DNA from: Microbulbifer thermotolerans
GTDB lineage: Bacteria > Pseudomonadota > Gammaproteobacteria > Pseudomonadales > Cellvibrionaceae
Assembly: GCF_900112305.1 (NCBI RefSeq)
Contig: NZ_FOKT01000003.1
Location: 310,001-374,000 of the forward strand
Reading direction: 5' to 3'
DNA: 64,000 nt
The notes beneath the pieces are model-generated. The model saw nothing but the letters and a program-made list of their open reading frames with translations, did not search any database and was not told where the DNA came from. A program made the position numbers and the translations under genes. Of this stretch, positions 1 through 8,793 are shown one piece after another; within the stretch, counting starts at the first letter, position 1, and every line of letters begins with the position of its first letter.

Positions 1-692
1 TAATCCAATGCCGGTTTACCGAAACTGGGGGCTTCCGCCAGGCGCACATTGCGCGGAATACAAGTGCGGTACAGGCGCTCCCCAAAGTATTCAGACAGCT
101 GCTCGGACACGTCGCTGGTCAGGCTATTGCGGGGGTCGTACATGGTGCGCAGTATGCCCTCGATTTTCAGTTCGGGGTTGGCTGCGCGCTGTATTTGGGT
201 GATGGTATCGATCAACGCAGAGAGCCCCTCCAACGCGTAGTATTCGCACTGCATAGGAATCAGTACGCCGTTGGCGGCACAGAGGGCGTTGACCGTCAGC
301 ATATTCAGGGATGGCGGGCAGTCCACCACGATATAGTCGTAATCTTCACGGACATCGCGCAGGGCGCGGCGCAGTCGGGACTCGCGCCCGTCTATTTCCA
401 GCAGTTCCACCTCCGCGGCGGAAAGGTCACCGTTGGCCGGCATCAGGTCGTAGCCGCTTTCGGTGGTGACGATCGCCTTGCGCGCCGGCAGCTCGGTGGC
501 GAGCACATCGTAGGCGGACAGTTGCAGTTCCCCCTTGTCGACGCCGCTGCCCATGGTGGCATTGCCTTGGGGGTCGAGATCGATCAACAGGACCCGGCGC
601 CGGTTGGCGACCAGGGATGCGGCCAGGTTGACGCAGGTGGTGGTCTTGCCCACCCCCCCTTTCTGGTTGGCCACTGCAAATATCTTGCTCAA
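1..692 (-). CDS. parA: ParA/Soj chromosome-partitioning ATPase (partial, runs off the window start)
   Basis: The protein reads leftward from a TTG start at 692 and leaves the window before its stop. It opens with SKIFAVANQKGGVGKTTT, the deviant Walker A motif of ParA/Soj ATPases. It continues with VLLIDLDPQGNATMG (Walker A') and, near the window edge, ERLYRTCIPRNVRLAEAPSFG, the conserved C-terminal part of chromosomal ParA. About 230 of the usual ~260 residues are present. The TTG start is preceded by an AGGA-like ribosome site and no better start is visible. ParA works with ParB, expected just beyond the window, and parS sites to segregate the origin; two parS-type palindromes occur in recF. 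It lies downstream of rsmG on the same strand, the usual rsmG-parA-parB order. Confidence 0.95.
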   Translation of the reverse strand, partial: MSKIFAVANQKGGVGKTTTCVNLAASLVANRRRVLLIDLDPQGNATMGSGVDKGELQLSAYDVLATELPARKAIVTTESGYDLMPANGDLSAAEVELLEIDGRESRLRRALRDVREDYDYIVVDCPPSLNMLTVNALCAANGVLIPMQCEYYALEGLSALIDTITQIQRAANPELKIEGILRTMYDPRNSLTSDVSEQLSEYFGERLYRTCIPRNVRLAEAPSFGKPALD

Positions 693-836
693 GGTTCTTG
701 TCCTATATTCTCCCGAAAAGCGCTCTCCCCGAGCTCTTCAGGTGTCGCCGCGAAAAGCCGGCATCAAGGGCACTCATCCTCCTTGCAAAGGGAGTGCTCG
801 GGTCTCGCAAATTCGATTCTTCCACGGGCGCAGGGT

Positions 837-1484
837 CTACGCCGGATTGCCGCGCGTTGCCTCGCGGCGGAGTACGATCAGGTGGCGATCCGCGTCGCAA
901 CCGGGTACCGACAGGGGGCGCACCTGCTCGACCTTAATGCCTTTTGGGAGTCCACTCAACTCATCTTCCGGCAACTTGCCTTTCATCGCGTAAAACCTAC
1001 CCTCGCTTGACAGCAAGTGCTCACTTACAAGCACCATATCAGCGATGGATGCGAAGGCCCGGGAGACCACCGCGGCGAACTTTTCCTCCGGTGCGAAGGC
1101 TTCCACGCGCTTGTTTACCACCTGCACATTGGGCAGCGGCAGCGCACAGGCCACCTGAAACAGAAAGCGGGTTTTCTTGCCGTTGCTGTCGAGCAGGGTA
1201 ACCGGCCGCTCCGGATGTGCGATCGCCAGCGGTATGCCCGGGAGGCCGCCGCCGCTTCCCACATCGATAAGCGGTCCCTCACCGCAGAGGTCGACCACAC
1301 TTAGACTGTCGATAATGTGCCGCTCGAGCATTTGCTGCGGATCGCGGATTGCCGACAAGTTGTAAGCGGCATTCCAGCGCGCGAAAAGCGCCAAGTACTG
1401 CAGCAGCTGGTCCTGCTGGACAGCGCTCAACTCGACCGACAGTTGTGACGCCGCCTCAACCAATCGCGGGCGAAATGCTTCCAT
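837..1484 (-). CDS. rsmG: 16S rRNA (guanine-527-N7)-methyltransferase RsmG (GidB)
   Basis: RsmG methylates G527 of 16S rRNA using S-adenosylmethionine. The SAM-binding loop DVGSGGGLPGIPLA and the family signature RWNAAYNLSAIRDPQQMLERHIIDS are both visible. From the ATG at 1484 (MEAFRPRLVEAASQL) the protein is 215 aa, the usual size. An open frame continues upstream to 1556, but the added residues are not family-like. The ribosome site of the chosen start is weak, so the start is moderately certain. It lies 89 bp downstream of mnmG on the same strand and upstream of parA, the standard mnmG-rsmG-parA cluster next to the origin. Confidence 0.95.
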   Translation of the reverse strand: MEAFRPRLVEAASQLSVELSAVQQDQLLQYLALFARWNAAYNLSAIRDPQQMLERHIIDSLSVVDLCGEGPLIDVGSGGGLPGIPLAIAHPERPVTLLDSNGKKTRFLFQVACALPLPNVQVVNKRVEAFAPEEKFAAVVSRAFASIADMVLVSEHLLSSEGRFYAMKGKLPEDELSGLPKGIKVEQVRPLSVPGCDADRHLIVLRREATRGNPA

Positions 1485-1573
1485 TTGCAGAGAAATTGTA
1501 GATTCTCCCCTATAAACCCCGAGAGGTATTGTTATCAGCTGCGGGAATGCCCCCATCGGCTCCCGCGAAACAG

Positions 1574-3463
1574 TTATACGGCTTTTTTGCGCGTCAGCAG
1601 GCCCCGCTTCTTGAGCTGGATCAGCAGCAGTGACACCGCTGCCGGTGTCACTCCGGGGATCCGGGAAGCGCGTGCCAGGGTGTCCGGGCGCGCTTCGCCC
1701 AGCTTCTGTTTGACCTCGCTGGAAAGGCCGGATACCTGGCTGTAGTCAAAGTCCACCGGAATGGGTGTGTCTTCATAGGCCCGCAACCGCTCGATCTCTT
1801 CCCGTTGGCGATCGATATAGCCGGCATACTTAGCGGATATTTCAACCTGCTCGGCAACCCGCTCATCTTCCACCGGCTCTCCCTTCAGCGACGCCACATC
1901 CGTGTAGCCCAGCTCCGGGCGGCGCAGGAGATCCATCAAGCTGTACTCCCGCGCAAGCGGCTGCGGCAGTTTGCCTTCGACGGCGGCGGCCTGGGGGGTC
2001 TGCGGGTGTACCCAGGTATCCCGCAGGCGCTGTTCCTCGCGCTCGATGGCCTCGCGTTTTTCACAGAAGGCCGCCCAGCGGTCGTCCCCGACCAGTCCCA
2101 ACTGGCGTCCGGTCTCGGTCAGGCGCAGGTCTGCGTTGTCCTCGCGCAATAGCAAGCGGTACTCGGCACGGCTGGTGAACATACGGTAGGGCTCTTTGGT
2201 GCCACTGGTGATCAGGTCATCCACCAGTACGCCGAGATAGGCCTGGTCGCGGCGCGGCGACCAGACCTCGCGCTCCTGTGCCAGTAGCGCCGCATTGGCG
2301 CCAGCCAGCAGCCCCTGCGCTGCGGCCTCCTCGTAACCGGTAGTGCCATTGATTTGGCCAGCAAAGAAGAGACCTTGAATAAATTTGGTTTCCAGCGACG
2401 GCAGCAGGTCTCGGGGGTCGAAGAAGTCATATTCGATGGCGTAGCCGGGGCGGGTGATATGTGCCCGTTCAAAGCCCGCAATCGAGTGCACCAGATCCAG
2501 CTGCACATCAAAGGGCAGGCTGGTGGAGATACCATTTGGGTAGAGCTCGTTTGTACTCAGCCCCTCCGGCTCGATAAACACCTGGTGGCTGTCTTTGTCG
2601 GCGAAGCGCTGCACCTTGTCCTCGATGGACGGGCAGTAGCGGGGGCCTACACCTTCGATAACACCGGAGTACATGGGGGACCGGTCGAGGCCGCCGCGAA
2701 TGATTTCGTGGGTGCGCAGATTGGTATGGGTGATCCAGCAGCACACCTGGCGCGGGTGTTGGTCGCGGCTGCCAAGATAAGACATCACCGGGGTCGGACT
2801 ATCCCCCCACTGTTCCTCCAGACCGGAGAAGTCCACCGAGCGGGCGTCTATACGTGGGGGAGTGCCGGTTTTCAGCCGCTCCACACGGAAGGGCAGCTCC
2901 CGCAGGCGCTCCGCCAAAGCGATGGAAGGGGGATCTCCGGCGCGACCGCCGGCGTGGTTTTCGAGGCCAATATGAATGCGGCCGCCGAGAAAGGTGCCCG
3001 TGGTGATGACGACCGTCTTGGCACGAAAGCGCACTCCCGCGTTGGTTACCACACCAACCACCCGCTCACCTTCGACAATCAAATCGTCGGCGGCCTGCTG
3101 GAAAATTTCCAGATTTTCCTGGTTCTCCAGAATCCCACGGATGGCTGCGCGGTACAGAGCGCGGTCCGCCTGGGCGCGGGTGGCCCGTACCGCGGGGCCT
3201 TTGCGGGCATTCAGCACGCGAAACTGGATGCCGGCACGATCAGTGGCTTCCGCCATGGCGCCACCGAGGGCGTCTACTTCCTTTACCAGATGACTCTTGC
3301 CAATACCGCCGATGGCGGGGTTACAGGACATCTGCCCAAGGGTCTCAATATTGTGCGTCAGCAGCAGGGTGGCCGCTCCCATGCGCGCCGCCGCCAGCGA
3401 GGCCTCAGTGCCGGCGTGGCCGCCACCGATCACAATCACGTCATAGGTCCGGGGGAAATCCAT
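1574..3463 (-). CDS. mnmG: tRNA uridine-5-carboxymethylaminomethyl modification enzyme MnmG (GidA)
   Basis: MnmG is the FAD-dependent partner of MnmE and makes the cmnm5 modification of U34 in certain tRNAs. The 629-aa protein has the N-terminal dinucleotide-binding motif [11 protein letters not shown] and the signature [16 protein letters not shown]. The C-terminal tail contains [20 protein letters not shown], typical of the family. The ATG at 3463 ([14 protein letters not shown]) fits the family; an in-frame extension to 3499 looks unrelated. MnmE lies 16 kb away at 19291-20667, whereas the two genes are often close neighbours, which points to an insertion between them. Upstream is an origin-like noncoding region. 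Confidence 0.97.
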   Translation of the reverse strand: MDFPRTYDVIVIGGGHAGTEASLAAARMGAATLLLTHNIETLGQMSCNPAIGGIGKSHLVKEVDALGGAMAEATDRAGIQFRVLNARKGPAVRATRAQADRALYRAAIRGILENQENLEIFQQAADDLIVEGERVVGVVTNAGVRFRAKTVVITTGTFLGGRIHIGLENHAGGRAGDPPSIALAERLRELPFRVERLKTGTPPRIDARSVDFSGLEEQWGDSPTPVMSYLGSRDQHPRQVCCWITHTNLRTHEIIRGGLDRSPMYSGVIEGVGPRYCPSIEDKVQRFADKDSHQVFIEPEGLSTNELYPNGISTSLPFDVQLDLVHSIAGFERAHITRPGYAIEYDFFDPRDLLPSLETKFIQGLFFAGQINGTTGYEEAAAQGLLAGANAALLAQEREVWSPRRDQAYLGVLVDDLITSGTKEPYRMFTSRAEYRLLLREDNADLRLTETGRQLGLVGDDRWAAFCEKREAIEREEQRLRDTWVHPQTPQAAAVEGKLPQPLAREYSLMDLLRRPELGYTDVASLKGEPVEDERVAEQVEISAKYAGYIDRQREEIERLRAYEDTPIPVDFDYSQVSGLSSEVKQKLGEARPDTLARASRIPGVTPAAVSLLLIQLKKRGLLTRKKAV

Positions 3464-3579
3464 AGCTGTTGCCACAGGCGGTGAAAAAGGGGCGCACATT
3501 TTATAGCCAGTGGGTGAACGACAGCAAATGCTGTAGCCAAAAAATTTGTGCCCTGAAATGCGTGACCAGCGGTTGAAAA

Positions 3580-3960
3580 ACTGCCCAGGGATTCTTTTTT
3601 AAATAATCAATCTATACACATTGTGAATGAATAGGTTTTTGTATTGGTTGTATTTATTAGTGCCTCCAGTTTGCGGTATAAGTCTTAAAAATTCATATAA
3701 ATCAATAGGTTAGAGTCAATGCTAAGTTGGAGATAACCCCTGTGCAGGCCGCGGGACAAGCCCTGTAGGTGCCTGTGTACTGGCGGGATAACTTCTCCCC
3801 ACTTGATCCCCGGTCCAATTTATCCCCATTTCCCCACGCCATTTTTGGCCAAGTTACCCTCGAATTTGTCCACAGACTGGTTTTCCACACCGCCTTTTGT
3901 TGATAAGTCCGTGTTGAAGAGAAGGGGAAGTTGTGTGCAAACGAGAAGGTGTGAATAAGC
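3580..3960. other. gidA-side origin-like region: AT-rich stretch plus DnaA-box-like 9-mers
   Basis: The 865 bp between mnmG and the TetR gene contain no convincing gene. Nearest mnmG, about 3590-3715 is strongly AT-rich and could be an unwinding element. Further on are 9-mers close to the DnaA box TTWTNCACA: TTATCCCCA (3820-3828, one mismatch), TTGTCCACA (3866-3874, one mismatch), TTTTCCACA (3881-3889, match) and, inverted, TGTGAATAA (3950-3958, match). The layout gidA, AT-rich stretch, DnaA boxes resembles E. coli oriC. The rpmH-dnaA gap is a competing candidate. I see nothing definite in the rest, 3960-4328. Confidence 0.45.
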
Positions 3961-4328
3961 CTGTGGGTAGTTGTGCGTAACTTTTGTGAGCTGGCGGTGG
4001 AATTAACGGTATACAAAAGTTTGCGTCTGTAACACATGCCCCTACAGTGCGCGCTGAGCGATGCTGTGGTGTCTCTCTGGTGTATACCTCAGCAGGAGGC
4101 TGCGGGGGTTTTGACAGTTTTTGTTTGAATTCACGAGCGGTGAACGTTGTGACTGCCGCGGGTGAGCTTTAGTCTTTTGGTGGAGGCTGGGGGAGAAATA
4201 GCGGTCCCATGGCCGCTGCAATCATGGGTTGATCTTCACCGTGAGGGCATTCCGAGTAGGTATAAGCGCGTACACCGCTATGCGCGTTTGGACCGCTACT
4301 TGCGTGTTGTGTGCGAGGCGTTCTACGA

Positions 4329-4940
4329 CTACGGGGACAAATGCTCTTGTCCGGTCAGACTGTGGAATACCCCGTCAATTAACTCCATGACTTGTTCTTT
4401 GCTGCCTTGCATGTGGGCATAGGTGCGCAAGCCCATGATCTGCATTTGCAGATAGCGCGCCAGGTACTCCGGGCTTCTTGCGGCATCCACTTCCCCCATC
4501 TTTTGGGCTCGGGCCAGAACATCTGCAAACGCTGATTCTAAGTCCTGCAGCAGCCGCTTTGCTTCGGCCAATAGGTCCGCGTTGTCATCGGTCAACTCGG
4601 CGATTGTCTTGACCAGCATACACATGGTGCTGGGAGCGGATGTTTGCCCCCCTGCGATTGAGTCCTCGATAAATTTCTTCAGTCCCGTCAGCGGTGAGGT
4701 GGACGACTCGACATAAGCGTTTAAGCGGTCTTTGCTGGTAGATGTGTAGTGCTGAATGGCTTTACTGAACAGCGCTTCCTTACTGCCAAACGTGGCGTAA
4801 ATGCTTCCAGGGCGCATATCGATGGCCTGCTGGATGTTGCGCATGGAGGTCGCGTGAAAACCTTTGGCCCAAAACAGGCGTGTAGCTTTGTTAATGGCCT
4901 CTTGGTGGTCGTACTTAGCGTTGGGCACCCTTAACTCCAT
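4329..4940 (-). CDS. TetR/AcrR family transcriptional regulator
   Basis: This 203-aa repressor has an N-terminal TetR helix-turn-helix (ATRLFWAKGFHATSMRNIQQA ... PGSIYATFGSKEALF, about residues 20-65), followed by a variable ligand-binding domain. The sequence resembles the NemR/AcuR-like branch that senses reactive small molecules; the ligand cannot be told. It is divergent from an AhpD-like gene at 5031, and the gap holds two 16-bp TTGAAC-N4-GTTCAA palindromes, the nearer ending one base before the start codon at 4940. I infer self-repression and control of the divergent gene, a common arrangement for TetR regulators of detoxification enzymes. Confidence 0.9.
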   Translation of the reverse strand: MELRVPNAKYDHQEAINKATRLFWAKGFHATSMRNIQQAIDMRPGSIYATFGSKEALFSKAIQHYTSTSKDRLNAYVESSTSPLTGLKKFIEDSIAGGQTSAPSTMCMLVKTIAELTDDNADLLAEAKRLLQDLESAFADVLARAQKMGEVDAARSPEYLARYLQMQIMGLRTYAHMQGSKEQVMELIDGVFHSLTGQEHLSP

Positions 4941-4941
4941 C

Positions 4942-4980
4942 TTGAACGGGTGTTCAATTTTATCTTGAACGATCGTTCAA
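4942..4980. promoter_or_regulatory. tandem TetR-type operators between the repressor and the AhpD-like gene
   Basis: Two inverted repeats with the same half-site, TTGAACGGGTGTTCAA (4942-4957) and TTGAACGATCGTTCAA (4965-4980), lie 23 bp centre to centre in the divergent promoter gap. The second is a perfect 16-bp palindrome. On the minus strand a GATAAAAT element between them could be the -10 of the TetR gene. Binding by the adjacent repressor is inferred from position and symmetry. Confidence 0.7.
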
Positions 4981-5030
4981 GGGTAGTTAAAGTCCGCCAT
5001 ACCTTTATCAGACACAGTGGAGTATTAACC

Positions 5031-5582
5031 GTGAAATTCACTCTGCACACCATTGAGAGTGCCCCCGAGGCCAGCAAGCCGCTGCTTGAAAAATCCCAGC
5101 AAGCCTTTGGTAACCTTCCCGGGTTGCATCAGGTGATGGCGGAAGCCCCGGCGGTGCTGGCCGCTTACCAGCAATTGCACGAGCTCTTCCTGCAGACATC
5201 TTTTAACGCTGAGGAATTGACGGTGGTCTGGCAAACCATAAATGTGGAGCACAAATGCCATTACTGTGTGCCGGCGCATACAGCGATCGCCCACATGATG
5301 AAGGTGGACCCTGCACTAACTGAAGCGCTGCGTAATGGCGATCCAATGCCCAACGCCAAGTTACAGGCGCTGCACGACACCACGCTGGAAATGGTGCGTA
5401 ATCGGGGGCATATCAGTGAGGAGCAGCTCGCGGCCTTTGAGGCGGCAGGTTACGGTCCGCAGCAGCTACTGGAGATTACGCTGGGGTTATCGCAAAAGGT
5501 GATGAGTAACTACATTAACCACTTTGCCGAGACGCCGGTGGATAAAGCTTTTCAGCAGTATGCCTGGACGCCCAACCAATAG
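5031..5582 (+). CDS. AhpD-like / carboxymuconolactone decarboxylase-fold protein
   Basis: The 183-aa protein carries EHKCHYCVPAHT (about residues 80-91), the CxxC-plus-histidine core of the AhpD-like alkylhydroperoxidase fold. Family members act as peroxidase or thiol redox partners, or as decarboxylases; which applies here is unknown. The GTG at 5031 is preceded by TGGAGT at a good distance and fits the family N-terminus. An upstream ATG at 4950 would add residues encoded across the operator region and is rejected. It is divergent from the TetR gene and ends in a strong hairpin terminator. The pairing suggests an inducible defence against an electrophile or peroxide. Confidence 0.85.
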   Translation: MKFTLHTIESAPEASKPLLEKSQQAFGNLPGLHQVMAEAPAVLAAYQQLHELFLQTSFNAEELTVVWQTINVEHKCHYCVPAHTAIAHMMKVDPALTEALRNGDPMPNAKLQALHDTTLEMVRNRGHISEEQLAAFEAAGYGPQQLLEITLGLSQKVMSNYINHFAETPVDKAFQQYAWTPNQ

Positions 5583-5591
5583 CGGGCAGTG

Positions 5592-5622
5592 CATCGGAGC
5601 CGTTCTCGGCTCCGATGTTTTA
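5592..5622 (+). terminator. rho-independent terminator
   Basis: An 11-bp perfect stem (CATCGGAGCCG / CGGCTCCGATG) with a TTCT loop is followed by TTTTA. It lies 10 bp after the stop of the AhpD-like gene and directly abuts the end of the convergent nitroreductase gene. Confidence 0.85.
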
Positions 5623-5623
5623 C

Positions 5624-6319
5624 TCAGAACCAGGAAACCACCTGGTCCATAGGGCGGCGGGTTTTGGCGAAGGGCGGTTCTCCAGCCCGGTAACCGAAGG
5701 CCACCATAACTGCCGGCTGGTAGCGCTCTGGGTCGATGCCGAAATGCTCTTGCAGCACCTCGACGGTTTTGGCCATTTCAAAGCCTTCAATGGGGCAGGA
5801 ATCAATGCCCAGCAGGGCTGCTGCGGTCATCATATTGCCCAGTGCGATATAAACCTGACGCGCTGACCAATCAGCAACTTGGCGTTTACCCTCAACGCCG
5901 AAATCGTGGGTCTGAAATTTCTCGTAGGCCTGGTTGATGAAGCCAATTACCTCCTCGGGGAGTTTTTTTACCTCGCGCATGTGTTTTTGCAGGTAGTCTG
6001 AGTGGTGGTGCATGGTGGCATCGGTGTGCGCCAGGAAAATCACGAAGTGGCTGGCGGTGCCCAATTGGCCGGCTGTGCCGTTAGTGGCGCCGTTAGCCCC
6101 CCAGGCGAAGTCTCGGAACAGCTCGCGCTTTTCCGGTGACTGCACCACCAGAATCTGCCAGGGTTCGAACCCGAAAGAGCTCGGTGACAGGCGGGCGGCC
6201 TCCAGAATGGTATTGAATTCGTCAGCGCTGATTTTGCGCTGTGGGTCGAACACCTTGCAGGCGTGGCGGAAGTTGAAGGCGTTGATGATCTGCTGTTGAA
6301 CGTCGGCGGTGTTACTCAT
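5624..6319 (-). CDS. nitroreductase family NAD(P)H-dependent FMN oxidoreductase
   Basis: The 231-aa protein has the nitroreductase-fold N-terminus (INAFNFRHACKVFDP ... ILEAARLSPSSFGFEPWQILVV) and the later GIDSCPIEGFE segment that lines the flavin site. Members reduce nitro-compounds, quinones or similar electrophiles with NAD(P)H through FMN. It is the last gene of a three-gene minus-strand set (MDR oxidoreductase, monooxygenase-like protein, nitroreductase) with short gaps, divergent from a LysR regulator. The set looks like a quinone or xenobiotic-handling operon; the substrate cannot be deduced. Confidence 0.92.
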   Translation of the reverse strand: MSNTADVQQQIINAFNFRHACKVFDPQRKISADEFNTILEAARLSPSSFGFEPWQILVVQSPEKRELFRDFAWGANGATNGTAGQLGTASHFVIFLAHTDATMHHHSDYLQKHMREVKKLPEEVIGFINQAYEKFQTHDFGVEGKRQVADWSARQVYIALGNMMTAAALLGIDSCPIEGFEMAKTVEVLQEHFGIDPERYQPAVMVAFGYRAGEPPFAKTRRPMDQVVSWF

Positions 6320-6354
6320 GGTTTTACTCCAGGTTTTGCTACTGCTTTCAGGGC

Positions 6355-6645
6355 TTACCCAATCCGGGTCATTTCGTGGAGGGTGAAGGATTCAATGGCG
6401 CCCTCCACGGCTTTTTGAAAATCTCTGATATGTGGGCTTTTCTCGTGTGCTTGCAGTGATTCCATTGATTCCCACCGTTCAAAAAACAGAAAGTGTGCCG
6501 GATCTCGGTTGTCTTGATGCAGGTCGTATTGCAGGCAGCCTGACTCACCGCGAGTGGGAATAATCAGCTTTTCCAGTTCCGATTTAACCAATGGAATCCG
6601 GTCTGCCATGGCTCTGATATGGGCGACAATGCTTAATTGGTGCAT
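6355..6645 (-). CDS. antibiotic biosynthesis monooxygenase (ABM/YgiN-like) domain protein
   Basis: The 96-aa protein starts at the ATG at 6645 (MHQLSIVAHIRAMADRIPLV). It has the ferredoxin-like ABM fold pattern: ESGCLQYDLHQDN followed by FLFFERWESMESLQAHEKSPH. YgiN-type members are small quinol monooxygenases that work as dimers without a cofactor. An open frame extends upstream but overlaps the MDR gene in another frame and has no family character. It sits between the MDR oxidoreductase and the nitroreductase in one apparent operon, consistent with quinone metabolism. Confidence 0.88.
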   Translation of the reverse strand: MHQLSIVAHIRAMADRIPLVKSELEKLIIPTRGESGCLQYDLHQDNRDPAHFLFFERWESMESLQAHEKSPHIRDFQKAVEGAIESFTLHEMTRIG

Positions 6646-6691
6646 GGGTTTAGTTTCCTGCTTATAGGTATTGGGACGCGCTGCTGATCGT

Positions 6692-7729
6692 TCAAAAGCC
6701 TTCCAGTACGATCTTGCCGACGGCGCGGCCCGACTCCAGTTCCGCGTGCGCGGCTTTGAGGTTGTCTGCGTTGATGGCGCCCAGGTGTTTGCCGGCTGTG
6801 GTGCGCAAGTGCCCCTGGTCCACCAGTTCAGCCACATGTTCCAGCAGTTCATGCTGGGCCTTGAGGTCCTTTGCCCGGTGCATGGAGCGGGCGAACATAA
6901 ACTCGATGTGCACCGACAGGCTTTTGGGTTTAATTTTCATCACTTCCAATGAGGCCGGGTCGTCGATCAGGGCGATTCGCCCAAAGGGCACCAGTAGATC
7001 CACATAGGTTTCGAAATACCGGTCGGTGGCATTGAGACTGGCCACGTGCGTCACGGGCCCGGTCTTGCCTCCGGCGATCAGGGCATCGATCTGAGGTTTA
7101 AGGGGCTGACTGTGGTCTACCACCAGGTCCGCGCCCAACTCCGTGACCCACTTGCGGGACTCTTCCCTGGATGCGGTGGCAATCACCGTGGCACCGGTGA
7201 GTGTTTTCGCCAGCTGCACAAGAATGGAGCCAACGCCACCGGCGGCACCGACCACCAGCAGGACCTCGTCCGTCGGCTGCCGGTCACCCGGTGTCTGACG
7301 CTGAAGCTGCAGGTGTTCGAACAGCAGCTCCCAGGCGGTGATACTGGTCAGGGGCAGGGCCGCCGCTTCAGCGTCGGACAGACTGCTCGGTTTGTGGCCG
7401 ACAATGCGCTCGTCCACCAGCTGGTATTCGGCGTTGCTGCCGGGGCGGGTCAGGTCACCGGCATAGTAGACCTGGTCCCCAGGCTGAAAGAGGCTGACTT
7501 TTTCTCCGGTGGCGATCACTTCGCCGACGGCGTCCCAACCGATTACCTTGTACTGCCCCTCTTCTGCGGGCACATTCTGGCGGACCTTGTAATCCACCGG
7601 GTTGACGGCGATGGCCCGGACCTTGACCAGCAGATCGTGACCACTGGCCACCGGTTGGGGCAGTTCAATGTCTAGCAGGGATTCCCTGTCGGTGATGGGC
7701 AGGGCCCGCTTATAGCCAACAGCTTTCAT
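6692..7729 (-). CDS. zinc-type alcohol dehydrogenase-like / quinone oxidoreductase (MDR superfamily)
   Basis: The 345-aa protein is a medium-chain dehydrogenase/reductase. It has an N-terminal GroES-like domain (VKVRAIAVNPVDYKVRQN) and a cofactor loop LLVVGAAGGVGSILVQLAKTL at about residue 150. It lacks the cysteine cluster of structural-zinc alcohol dehydrogenases and fits the quinone oxidoreductase-like branch. The ATG at 7729 (MKAVGYKRALPITDRE) has GGAGG just upstream; a longer frame to 7774 is not supported. It is the first gene of the three-gene oxidoreductase operon and is transcribed away from the LysR gene, its likely regulator. Confidence 0.9.
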   Translation of the reverse strand: MKAVGYKRALPITDRESLLDIELPQPVASGHDLLVKVRAIAVNPVDYKVRQNVPAEEGQYKVIGWDAVGEVIATGEKVSLFQPGDQVYYAGDLTRPGSNAEYQLVDERIVGHKPSSLSDAEAAALPLTSITAWELLFEHLQLQRQTPGDRQPTDEVLLVVGAAGGVGSILVQLAKTLTGATVIATASREESRKWVTELGADLVVDHSQPLKPQIDALIAGGKTGPVTHVASLNATDRYFETYVDLLVPFGRIALIDDPASLEVMKIKPKSLSVHIEFMFARSMHRAKDLKAQHELLEHVAELVDQGHLRTTAGKHLGAINADNLKAAHAELESGRAVGKIVLEGF

Positions 7730-7851
7730 GGTAAACCTCCGGTTTTCGCTGTCTTCAGTGGGGTGCGAATTCATGGAGGCTAGTCTGCGCTTTTATTGAT
7801 CTGCTAATAACCGTCTAATATCGAAAACATTATCTATTTATTTTTGAAAAT
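7730..7851. promoter_or_regulatory. divergent promoter region of the LysR gene and the oxidoreductase operon
   Basis: This 122-bp gap separates two divergent starts and is markedly AT-rich at 7795-7850. LysR regulators usually bind in such gaps. I see AT-rich imperfect dyads but no operator that I would define to the base. Confidence 0.5.
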
Positions 7852-8781
7852 ATGCTTATCGAAGATCTGCAGATCGTTCTGAAGGTGGCGGAGTTTCGCA
7901 GCATTACCGCCGCGGCCACCAGCCTGGACATGCGTACTGCCACTGCCAGTGCGGCGGTAAAGCGCGTTGAGCAGGCCCTGGGGGCGGAGCTTTTTGTCCG
8001 CACCACACGCCAGCTGCGTCTTTCCTCTGCCGGAGAGAAATACTTGCCCCAGTGCGAACAAGCGCTGCAGATGCTGGATCAGGCCCGGCAGAATATCCGC
8101 GGTGACCTGGATCTGGTGGAGGGGCAGCTGCGTCTGGCGGTGTCCTCCGATCTGGGCCGCAACCGGGTAATGCCCTGGTTGGATTCCTTCACGGATCAAT
8201 ATCCGGCCCTCACATTGCGTATCCATATCAGTGACAGCACAGTGGACTTTTACAGGGACGCCGTCGATATGGCGCTGCGTTACGGTTCCCCCAACGACGC
8301 CAGCCTCTACGGCTTCAAGATCTGTGATGTGCCCGGCGTGCTTTGCGCCAGCCCCGGGTATCTGGAATCCCGCGGCGTTCCCAGTCATCCCCACGACCTG
8401 GCCTCCCACAACGGGCTCTTTTACCAGCTGCACGATATTCCCCACGACGTCTGGACCTTTACCCGGGGCGAGGCCCAGTTCAAGGTGAAGATGCAGGGAA
8501 ACCGGACGGCCAACGACGGCGATTTGGTGCGCCGCTGGTGCGTGGCGGGCAAGGGGGTGGCGGTCAAGTCCTGCCTCGACATGGCGGACGACCTGCTGGC
8601 CGGCCGGGTGGTCAATGTGCTGCCGGAATACCGCCCGCGCAGCACCGAACTCTGGCTCATCTGCCCCAGTCGCCAGTCCATCACCCCGGCCATGCGTCTG
8701 CTCCGGGATGATCTCCAGGCTCGCTGCCGCGATATTCTGCACCAGTTGCGCACGCGGCATCTGCTGCCAGCGGAATCCTGA
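7852..8781 (+). CDS. LysR family transcriptional regulator
   Basis: The 309-aa protein has the N-terminal winged helix typical of LysR (LQIVLKVAEFRSITAAATSLDMRTATASAAVKRVEQALGAELFVRTTRQLRLS, given here in overlapping parts at about residues 5-60), followed by a periplasmic-binding-protein-like effector domain (EGQLRLAVSSDLGRNRVMPW onward). The effector is unknown. It is divergent from the MDR/ABM/nitroreductase operon and is its probable activator. This head-to-head layout is the common form of LysR control. Confidence 0.93.
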   Translation: MLIEDLQIVLKVAEFRSITAAATSLDMRTATASAAVKRVEQALGAELFVRTTRQLRLSSAGEKYLPQCEQALQMLDQARQNIRGDLDLVEGQLRLAVSSDLGRNRVMPWLDSFTDQYPALTLRIHISDSTVDFYRDAVDMALRYGSPNDASLYGFKICDVPGVLCASPGYLESRGVPSHPHDLASHNGLFYQLHDIPHDVWTFTRGEAQFKVKMQGNRTANDGDLVRRWCVAGKGVAVKSCLDMADDLLAGRVVNVLPEYRPRSTELWLICPSRQSITPAMRLLRDDLQARCRDILHQLRTRHLLPAES

Positions 8782-8793
8782 TATCCGGTTGTG

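Noticed and set aside
195-1010. Long plus-strand open frames opposite parA, rsmG, mnmG and many other genes.
   Set aside because: They are antisense shadows of GC-rich coding sequence; the minus-strand frames carry the recognised motifs.
3702-4037. A 111-codon open frame on the minus strand in the mnmG upstream gap.
   Set aside because: The predicted protein has no family character, and the frame covers DnaA-box-like sites and AT-rich DNA. Chance frame.
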